This document shows, in pieces, positions 13,441 through 24,100 of a DNA stretch of 64,000 nucleotides. This DNA comes from Lepidodermella squamata (Eukaryota > Gastrotricha), in contig JBLDXI010000010.1 in the NCBI GenBank assembly GCA_047495785.1, positions 1,426,001 through 1,490,000 on the forward strand, written 5' to 3'. The position numbers and the translations under genes are program-made. The notes beneath the pieces are model-generated. The model was not told the DNA's origin and made no database searches. It saw only the letters and a program-made list of their open reading frames with translations. Every line of letters starts with the position of its first letter. Positions within the stretch are counted from its first letter, which is position 1.

Positions 13441-14295
13441 TCATACTCATACTCATACTCATTTTTATTTGCAAATCGTAATGAACAGTTAGCAAATGGT
13501 AAATTGATGATCAGCAGTATGAGTATGTGATTTCGAGGCGCCTCACCGCAGATGTTACATGTTTATCAAATAGAGCAGAATTATGTTTAATATAGTTGCA
13601 GAACGCTTGATGAGAATTATTTACGACAACAGAAGACAGACGGTTCCACGCAGCACGAACACGCCTAGAGAAGCAGAATTTATAGCTTAGGTTATTTCTA
13701 CACGCGCTCATCTTCACAGAGTGAGGAGGTAGGCGAGGATTCCGGCAGATTTCAAAGAAATCAGAGAAACCAATGTCAACTAATCCCTGATACATTTTAT
13801 GCATCAAAATCAAATCATGTTGGAGGCGGCGAACTTCAAGCGTCGTTAAGCCCAAATTTTTCAGACGATCTTCGTAAGAGGCACCTTCGACCGATTTGTG
13901 GTATGCGCTTCGATAAAGTAGGCGTTTCGTAAAACGTTTCTGTACCGACTCCAGGTCATCGATGTCGTGCAGGTTAAACGGCGAATACACGGCAGGGCAA
14001 AATTCCAGACGGGACAGCGTATATGTCTTATACGCTCTGAATCGGAGAGTTTTAGAAGAGAAAGACTTCCTTATCATACCGTTGATGCGATGGCATTTGG
14101 CATTCGACTGATATTCGACTGAATCGGTTTCTTACTGTTTCTCAAATCCATCGCGAAAAGATGCCGAGCCGCACTGGCAAGACGAGAGGTATCGCGAAAT
14201 ACGTGCACCAAGGCGGCTTTCCGGATCCCGCAGAAAAACCTAACTGACGAGAATAACACCGAATAATACCGAATTACCGAAGGCAGGGCCAAAAT
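13440..14295 (-). mobile_element. 5'-truncated CR1-like non-LTR retrotransposon (LINE) fragment
   Basis: The minus-strand ORF 13511-14077, extending in frame upstream to about 14130, encodes the C-terminal end of a LINE reverse transcriptase. Diagnostic features are LEFCPAVYSP, then DIDDLESVQKRFTKRL, YEDRLKNLGL and RRLQHDLILMHKMY, an order typical of the CR1/Jockey group. The 3' end carries a short-repeat tail (ATGAGT/GAGTAT units, 13442-13462) after an A-rich segment, as CR1-type elements do. Most of the element (endonuclease and catalytic RT) is missing, so it cannot move by itself. The 5' limit is approximate; another open frame at 14074-14292 shows nothing I recognise. Confidence 0.8.
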
Positions 14296-14417
14296 AAAGG
14301 GCAGGGGCAGACCTATTTTAATAATTCAAGGCCTGTTTTGCATTTATCTTTGGCACGCGAGCAATTCAATTATCCGGATATACCCTCCGAAAAAATAGAA
14401 GGCAGTGCCTTATAATT

Positions 14418-14553
14418 CGGTAATTACTTCATATCTGAACTCGCCGCACTCGATTTACTCATCGCAACTCGCTTCCGGCTCGTTCCGATTCGTAAATCTC
14501 GGGCGGCTCCGTACAGATATAAACCTTTTACTCATGTCGTACCATAAAAATAT
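14418..14553 (+). mobile_element. Palindromic MITE-like repeat, copy 1
   Basis: About 135 bp closely similar, in inverted orientation, to 24420-24576 inside an intron of C. Shared core: CTCGCCGCACTCGATTTACTC, then CTCCGGCTCG/CTTCCGGCTCG and GATTCGTAAATCTCGG. The right end matches the terminal inverted repeat of the other copy (ATATTTTTATGGTA on the complement). The left end is degraded. A non-autonomous DNA element is the simplest reading. Confidence 0.6.
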
Positions 14554-15141
14554 AATAATATTCTAAATTCATAATTAAAATCAAAGTTATTAATCGAATT
14601 GCGCGATGCATTCTCCAACAAGAATTCGGACAATTACTCAGCTGAGAGTTTTGCAACAGTTATACGCAACACCGCTTCCAGAGCTCACTCGGTTCGTGCA
14701 CAGCGCTGAACGCAGAGAGAAATGAAGGATGAGATTCGCAAGACGTAGCGAATGTAGCCCTGATTGGAAAATGTAGCTAATTGTAACTGTTATTGAAAGA
14801 TTAGTAGTTCTTCCGATACAGCTTTATTTCGAAGCAATAAAATCATTCAAGTTTGTCGTGAATATTGATTAAATCGTAAGAAATTAATAACAAGAACGGA
14901 GCAAAAACAGAACGCAAATAGCTGTGGACGATGAGTGGTTTTGTGAATATACCAGGTAGTTTACAGAATGCAATTAACGATATTTCTTGATCAAACCTAA
15001 TGATCTCAATTTGGGCGTTAATACATTGGGATGTTATAGAGCTGAAAATACTTCAAGCACGCAGTTTCTTGAGTTCGAGTTTCAGTTGCCTCTTGCAGCT
15101 GACCTCCGAACTTGTCCTTTCATTTTATATCTGCCAAGTGA
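14554..15141. other. 3' flank of copy C
   Basis: No gene recognised. An AATAAA on the minus strand at 14823-14828, about 315 nt past the stop of C, is a candidate poly(A) signal. The rest shows no family similarity. Confidence 0.4.
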
Positions 15142-18100
15142 TTATGATTCATCTTCAGCTGGTACCATATCGCCGTCGATGTGTTGCGGTCTTTCAGTTG
15201 CAGTAGACAACGGCCTGGATGTCTCCAAAGGGTTAGCGATCAACACATCGCCCTGTAGCGTATTCAGATATCCGGCAGCTGCTAAGCGCTCCTCTTCCTT
15301 CTTCCTCTCTATCTCTTGGAGGAGCTCATCTGCTGTGAACTTGTTTCGCACGTTTGCTCTAAGCCGCCTCAATTCCCTGATGCGAGCTTTGTCGCGGATA
15401 TACTTTGAAAAGTGGCCAAAATTATGTCTCAGCTTTCTCAAGTCTCTAGAAAGTGTGACGTAGTCAAGGCAAACAATAATGCCGATAAAAAAGGCAAGAA
15501 TCGCCAGAACGGTGGTAGCTGTTGCTACAGCGGTTGAGGACTCGTACGATTTTTGCTTAGCTGCAGCCTTTGGAGCAGACAGCAGAGCATTCAATGAGCA
15601 GTACAAAGGCTGTTTGTCCCACGTTGAATTTTCGTTGCATCTCCAGTAGGCAATGCGATTAGTCTGGTTTGGGCTTGGCTCGTATCCTTGATTCCAGTCG
15701 CATTCGAAAGCAACGACATAGTTGTAAAGGATAGTACTCACTTCCGAAGAAGAGTTCATTATGCGGTAAGACGAAATCTCGAAATTTTGTGGCATTTCGC
15801 AGCTAACATCTAGAAAGACAAATATGAGCTTATTAGATGTTCAATTTTCTAAAAAACTTCTTACAAAGGCAGGAAAGCGTGTTTGTGGACCAATAACCGG
15901 ACTCCAAGCAATAATTGATAACTTTGCTTAAAGGAGTGACCTCTGTTCCTGGTTCTATGTACAAGCTTGCAGCTCCCACGACGCATTGCATTGTATAATA
16001 CTCGCCGTAGTAGTAGGTCCCACTTTTCCGATCTATTATAACAGCATTTGCTTCTTCAGTCGGACTACGACACGTGACAACTAATCCAAACAACGTTAAT
16101 GATTTAAGAAACAGTTTAGCATTGAATTTTACCTGAACATCGCGGCTGGTCGACAGGAGTCCATGTTCCATTTGCCTGGCAAGTTTTTGTGAAATAGCTA
16201 ATGGAGACATCAGGCTTGTAGCCTGGGTTGCAGCTATAAGAAGCAACGCCTCCGGTTTGATTCACGGAGACATTAAAATAGGCGTTTATCCCGATAATGA
16301 GCGATTTGCATGGTGGAACTACAAAATTATCTCTTTAATAAAGGAATGATGTACTTAGACTTAATTTACTCTAAACTGCTTATGCACTGCTTACTGCCGA
16401 GAAAAGGGTCGACGGATTCATCAGAGTTTTGAGGCAAAGCAAAGAAAATTGTTAATCATTTCTTTGCGAAACGATTCCGCGTTTTTAATGATGGAGTCAG
16501 AGAAATAACGAGGATCATGCTTGTTTTCCATTAATTCTGCAGTCATTTCAGAGGACATCCAAATTTTCAATGTATTTTCAAAATTCCTGGAAACTCAGTG
16601 AAAATATAGTGTCCAATCTCGCTCCAAGAAAGAAAATGAGGACGATTAAAAAAAGACTTTCAATTTCAAATAATTTCAAATAATTTCAAATTTATCAGCA
16701 GTTTTAATTACGTTTATTTGCTGAGCAAAATCAGATTTCTTTGACTTTTCATGGCTCTCTACTCTCTATTATTACATACTTCGAAATTGTCAAACATATC
16801 CCCAACGCAGTCCTAATAAAGCGCTTTGAATCAATCGACAGAAAAAATCATGACAAATCATGGCAAAACCAGGTAAAAATCGACGGAATATTTTCTTTAC
16901 TTTAACTTTATGGACGCTAATGAATCAGTTGACCTCTCGACGCACATCGTTAGCGACGTTGAATAACTCGGATTTAGGCTTATCTACATCCGTTCCAAGG
17001 CCACGGGTGACAAGTAAAAAGCGGCTTTTTAAACGTGAATGAAGCGGCAAAAACAAAAGACTTATTACTTGTCACCTCTCGCCTTGAAAAGGATGTAAAC
17101 AAGCCTAAATCCGAGTTATTCAACGACGCTAACGACATAGCAGAGCCCAAAATTCTCGCGAGTAAGCAGTCTATAGCAAATGATGTCTATGATGAGATTC
17201 TATGTAGGAACTTACGGCCACACTGTGGGGTTCCATCAATCCAGCTCCATCCTGTTGGGGCTGTGAAAGTACACTGTGCCTTGCCAGTAGTCGAACCGGT
17301 CATGTTGAAACCCGAATTACAACTGTATTGAACAATGTCGCCCTTGAAAAATTTAGTATCACTCGTAAAATTGACATAGTAAGCATTATAGAGTTGAGGA
17401 GGGTCCGGGCAAGGCGAAGTGAGACATTTCGGCTTCTTCGAATTGATCATGAGCCAGTTTCCCGAGGTATCATTCTTCGTAAAAGGGTCGCAAACATGCA
17501 TCGCCGTATCTCCAGGTGACTCGGCTGTGAATCCTTTGTCACAAATCATGATTGCTGATTGCATATAACCCGCCAAGCCATTGAACGAAGATAACGGGCG
17601 AGCTGCGAGAGACCAATTCGAATTCGGGGCTAGAGCGATTCCTAGAGGGATGCCCGAGCAGTTGTTGGCTGGGTTCAGTCTCCTGCCGCATGTGTATGGG
17701 CAGGTATCCCTAGTATCGGAACTTTTTTCGCAAAAACCCTGCGCAGCCATGTCGCCACAAGTGCAGTTTTGATCTGAGTACAATTGCGAGTCGACATCGC
17801 ACTCACATGTGGCCCATTTCGTGCAGCTTGCTTGACAAGATGGCCACATAAAGCCAGGATTGGAGAGGCAACTGCCTTGATCTCTCCAGGTCTGGCAGAT
17901 CGGACCAATATCGGTTTTCGGCTTCAAACACAGCGTTCGAGATGTGTATGGCGTGCATACGTCAGGAGACTGGCAGTAAAATCCAGTTCTACATGCCGGC
18001 GTGCATAAATCTGTGAGCATATGCATCTAATAACGTAGAGCAGACTTCGTAATGTTAAGCCTTACACTCATCGCATATTGGTCCAGTGCGAAGAGCAGTA

Positions 18101-21100
18101 CATTGACACTTATCGGGGCCAATACAAGTACCTCCATTTATACAATCAGGGTTGCAAATTGCTGCAAGAAAGTTTGATCATCGGGTAATCACAAAATTTC
18201 TTATTGTCTCACGTGTTTCACATCGCGATCCAGTCCATCCATAAGCACATTGACATGTCCAGTCAGTCAAACAAGTCCCTCCATTTTGGCATTGCGGTGT
18301 ACAAATAGCTGTGAAACATCTCTAATTTTGTTTTTTATGTACAGTGCTCCCTCGATAAAAGCACTGGGTCGGGAGCCAGACCCGGTCTTTAAACAAGGGA
18401 AAGCTATAACGAGGGCTGTAATTGAATGCAGTAGCTAAAAATAGACCGTTTCTACGTCTTAGGACAGTTGCCATGCCAACGCGCAGAAAGAGACGGACAC
18501 GGATTACGTGTCATTGCAAATTTCGCTCGCTAAAGACTGTTAAACAATAACACTATTAATCACTAGTTCTTCGCCAAGTTTTTATTCTTATTTGCCAGGG
18601 CGGCTTTGATTTGACTGGATGGCCTTGTTTTTTTACTCTGATTTTAAGTCCTGCCTGGGGTTAACGAACTCAGAATAAAAAAACCTGGAATCTCATTATT
18701 TCAATTTACTTCAAAAATGCCCAGCTCGTCCGATTTCGCAAACAAATTTCATTTGAAATCACAGCTTAAAAAAATCGATCACCCTGGTCAAGATTGACCA
18801 GAATACTTCTGAATAAATCACCATCAAATTCAGCCAAACATTCTCAAGATAATGCTGTGTTCAATTCATATAACTCATGCTTAGCCTAAAAATCGTAAAA
18901 TTATTTAAAAAATAATATGAAATTTGAAACAATTAGGATGACAAATGTATTTTCGACAATTTTTTCCCGGTTAACCTGACTTTTCTTTTTTAAATTCATC
19001 GAATTAATGGTATTGAGCAATCTCGGACCGATTTCAAGGCATAAGACGTGTGGTTCCGTCAAGAGGGTGTTTAGATTGAATGGAATAAATTTGTATCTTC
19101 TCAGGCGTGATCCATTCGACTGGCCTATTAGGATCAAGGTAAAAATTGGGCAGAAGCTCCCGCCGCCCCTCCCCGGGATGTTGCGATTTTCAAAGTCAAA
19201 ATCGAATTATTAAAAGTTTTACGAAAAACCCGTAAAATTGCCAAGGCGTTGAGCAATGAAATCGTAGAGTAGTGGCAGCCAGTTTCATGTTAGATCAGGC
19301 CTATCGAAAATCGGCTAATAATCCAATAACTCAGGACAACTGGAACGATTGAAAACGGTCTAATTTTATGAGAATAAATCCATGTATCGAAATTAAAATA
19401 AATCGTAAAACAAGGACGCGTTTCTTCATGATTACGCAACACAGCCGGGAACAAAATTGGGAAAACTGATGTTTCAGTTTCCCTAAAAACATCACGATTT
19501 ATATCCTAATTTGATCATGCTACATAATAATGCTGGTAAATTTCAAGAGATTTTCTGGCCGGGAAAAAGCTAAAAATTGAAAAATCAGGGCAATTCAGAT
19601 GAGTCTTTTAGTTGATCAGCAATTGGCCTGAGGGAAAATCTGCAAATCAAGATTGCTAAGATTGACGGGCATTTTTATAGTTATTGAAATGAATCGCTGA
19701 TTTTGTCTGATAAATTGGCGTAATTTCTGATAGAAACGAACGAACGAACGATAGAAAAGTTTAACAAAAAACAAAAGTTTAACTCGCAGCACTACTTGAG
19801 TGGCAGCTAATCCTCACACTCTGTTGCATAATCACAGCCATTTCAAAGCCACAAGAACAGTTTAATGCACTGATGATCTTTCGGTTTGAACTTAACTTGA
19901 AATAACTGGATCTCTCAAAACCACGACAAGGCCCCGCTAGGTTTCTAGGAACGCTTAATTTTTTTAATCTATCAAAAAATTATTATTTGTTTAATTAAAA
20001 ATTTACAACTAATTTATTTAGCAGGGTCCAAAATTACGGTCTACAAACGAGGGAGTTCTTTAAAGGAGGGTGCCACTAACGAGGGAGCACTGTAACAATG
20101 TTAGGTACCCACCGTTCTCACAGATTGATCCAGTTCGGTTCGATGGGCATTGACACGTATTTGGATTTATGCACGCTCCTCCATTTGTACAGTTGGGATT
20201 GCAAACAGCTGAGATTCCAACAGTATGATTTTCTGGAATGTATTCATAATTTTTGAAAGCTTACGTGTTAGGCATTTCGGTCCACGCCATTGCGATGTAC
20301 ATTGGCACGTCCAATCTGTTAAGCAGGTCCCTCCGTTTTGACATTGTGGCGTGCAGATTGCTATTAAACCGAGAATAGTATTCAATTTTTTGTATTTACG
20401 AAGTTATCAATCTCACCATTTTCACAAATCGATCCAGTGCGATTTGCCGGGCAGGCGCATTGGTTTGGCGCTGTGCACGTGCCCCCATTCGTACAATCAG
20501 GGTTACACACAGCTAAAAGGTAAAATACGTTTTTGTGCACGCACACGCACAATTTTTTAATCTCATAGCCTTACGGCAGCGCTTCTCAAACGGTGGGTCG
20601 CGACCCCCGCGGGGGTCGCGGGCCAATTTCTGAGGGGTCGCGGACCGGTCCAAGGGTCGCGGGGGTCGACTGATCATTTTGATAAAACAAAAAAATTAGA
20701 AGATTTGATCCATTTTATGGTCACTCTTCCGGAAAATTATTGACAAATAGCGTCAGCTAAAGCTCGCTTCGCTCGCCACCCACAATATTTGACTTAAAAC
20801 CGGTCGAAAATGCGGCTTGGAACCTCATAGATGTAGAAGTTTCAGGAAATTTTTAGAAAAATGGATCGAAATTGTGCAATATTTGACCATTTTGTCGTAG
20901 AATTTCGGAATTTGAGGCATCTTTTGCTACACCAAAAAACCATAAAAATTAAAAAAAATCGGTAGGGGTCGCAGCCTGGTGAGAATGTAAATTTTGGGGT
21001 CGCCGAGGGTCAGGTATTGAGAAGCCCTGCCTTACGGATATCGCATCTAGCTCCGCGCCACTGGGACGTGCATCCACAAGTCCAGTTTGTCAAACACGTG

Positions 21101-24100
21101 GCTCCATTCAAGCAACTCGGTGTACATATTGCTAATATTTTCCGGTTGAATTAAATTGTGCAAGGTCAAGTTTTAGTCATACCATTCTCACAAGTTAGTC
21201 CAGTTCGGTTAGATGGGCAGGAGCAATTGTTAGGAGCTATACATGTCCCACCGTATACGCATGCAGGTGAGCAAACCGCTGTAAATAGCATGATTCAACC
21301 TAATTTCAATGAGAGTTTAAGCCGTACGTGTTTGGCACAGCGTTCCAGACCAAGTACTCGGACACTGACAGGTTCTGTCGAGCTTGCATGTCCCACCATT
21401 TTGACACTCTGGTGTGCAAACAGCTGTGATAAAAAAGAATATAATTTCGTTAAATTTTAATTGATAGCCTACGTATAGAGCAATCCTGGCCTGTCCAAAG
21501 AGATGTGCAGGCGCAGTAGTCGGCCCCGGCACAAGAGCCACCGTTTTTACAAGTGACTGTGGGACAGCCGACGTAGAACATTCGACAGAAATCTTTCACT
21601 TGCAGCAGCTCAGCAAGACTTAGCTCCCGTGAGAATACAGAGACGCATGCAAAGTCAGAATTTCCCGGAAATACAGCATTTGTCGTCACTCTTTATGACG
21701 TTTTGTTATTATTTAGGCACTTCGGAACTGACTAAATTCCTACCTTCTACCAATGGCAAGCCAATCAGACGTTGGTGGTTGGTTAGTGTACGTAACGTTA
21801 GCTATTAGCGTGTTGTTGCAATACAGCCTGAATATTTTCGTCGTTGCGTTGTAAGTAGCCGCGACAAACTGCCATCGGTTAAGGATCATGCAAGAGTTGT
21901 TAGTCTGTGCATTGTTCATAGAATTGAACCACAGCACGTTGCTCTGCTGCGCCATCCACAAATGCGAAATAATTGCTGTGCTCGGAACGGAGAACTCTAG
22001 CAATGGAGTTTGGGGGGCAAGATAACACTTCGCCCAAAGCGCAAGCGTGAACGAGGTGCCGGGATTAATCCTAGAATCACGGACTGATACAAAGCGATCT
22101 GTGCCAGATGCAGCCGGTGCTAAGCGAGCAGCGGTGTATGAACCACCAAAAGGTCCAGCTGCGTATATTGGATCCCTGGAGAACTCGCCATCGATCGGAT
22201 TAGTCGACTTAGCATCCCTGGCGCCGTAATCAGCCGAAAGTGGCCAGTAAGCAAGAAGACCAGTATAAGAATTCAAGGTGGTTGAAATAAAACTCGTTAA
22301 TACGACCTCTGTTATCATACAAATTCAGCCTTGCAAGTACTTGGCTCAGGTCTTACTTGTGTCACATGTTGGTCCTGTCATACCAGGTGGGCAAGCGCAC
22401 ACGTCATTGCCAACACATGTCCCTCCATTGCAGGAAATAGAGCATTTCACTTCATTGAAAGAGAACTTCATTGAGAATCTTTAAAATTAAGGTAATATTA
22501 CCCGCGAATAAACGACAAACACCCTTTAAATCAATCACTTCGTCCATTGAGAGAGCTTTCGAATGGACCGAGGCACATGCGAACCTTCCATCCCAGTTTA
22601 TTTGCGACGGATGCACATAGCTAATAACCCGAGAGAATGTCACTGCGGACTGCGGGCTACTAGTAATAATACTGAAAGCCTAACCTGAATCCAAGGTACA
22701 CAGTTGGAGACATTAGCGGAGCTGAAGTAGCTGTATACGTTGTTGAGCTGAAAGTATCGTCGCAGTAGTATCTCTGAACCTTTGTATCCTTATCGTAAGT
22801 AACAGCGACGAACACCCATTTATTCATGACAGTACACGCAGCAGCCACACCACTTGGCGAAGCAGTATTCAGAAGCAGCTGATTATTGGCACTGTGCCAT
22901 AGACGCGTGGCGTATGTCCCACTGCTAGCCGCGGGGTTTGATGAATGCAAGTATTCGAAAATTGGCTCGGGGGCCGAAACAGCATAAATGTAGGCAGCCA
23001 GAGTCCATGAATTTGCATTCAAATTCAGATTTGCAGACTGGAATGTCACGTAGCAATTAGGAGTGCCCAAACCAGCTTGGATAGCAGTATCGGAGTAACC
23101 GAACGGTCCGACAGCATAGGTTAACAGATTCGACGGAGAAGCAGAAATCGTGTAAACCTTGGCGATGTCAGTAGCTTGAAAGTCCTCCGACAAAGGCCAG
23201 TAGGCAACAATTCCGGTCTGAGATTGCATTGTAGCTGCGATGTACGTATTGTTCACTGGCACTGTCAAATAAATAATGGAGATGTGATAACCAGATTCCA
23301 AAAGGTCGACTCACGCGAATCACACAGGGATCCTGTCCAAGGGGATGGGCATTTACAGATTCCAGCCCCGACACATGTTCCACCATTCTGGCAGGTGACT
23401 CCGCTACACGTTACCGAAAAATATCGGCACCAATTTTTGACCTGATTCATTTCAGCAGTACTGAGCGCTTTTTTGAATATCGAAGCGCAAGCAAATTTAG
23501 CATCAGCAGCTTGCGTGAAGGCCCGGTTACCCAGAAGGAATGAATCACTAGAAGTAGGCGCAACTGGAACATTTGTGAGAACACCCTGGGTAAGAAACTG
23601 ATCGCCGCAAAACAGCTGCTGTGTTCCTGTTGCGTTATCGTAAACTATGCCAATGTACTGCCAGTTATTGACCATTGCACAAGAGCCCATGGAACCCCCT
23701 GAGCCATCTCCATTGAACCATAGCTGGTTAGCGGCATTCCACATCCACAAATGCATTTTAAAAGTTCCGGATACGTGAAATTCGATCAATGGCATTGAAC
23801 TTCCGCTATTGACGCTTATCCATACTCCAATGGTGAATGAGTTCGAGCCCATTGATAGAGCGGCTGAAGTGAATGTTCCAAAACGTGGTTGCGGCGTTCC
23901 AGTACCAGCTTCATATGAGGTACTTTCCACTCCGAAAGGACCGGCGTAGAATTTATGGACTGAATTTGAAAGCACCCCATTAATTCCTGCCAAGGTGGCA
24001 TCTTTCAAGCCGTATTCAGCAGATAGCGGCCAATAGGCTGTAAGTGATGGGAACAACGCGAATTGAGTTCTGACGTAGGAAATATCGACCATTGCTGAAA

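Noticed and set aside
16860-17331. Two plus-strand open frames
   Set aside because: They lie across the long hairpin and run into the ShKT/CCP exon of C on the other strand; no protein similarity.
18901-19137. Open frame inside the pogo-like element as a transposase
   Set aside because: 78 codons of low-complexity sequence without DDE or DNA-binding motifs.
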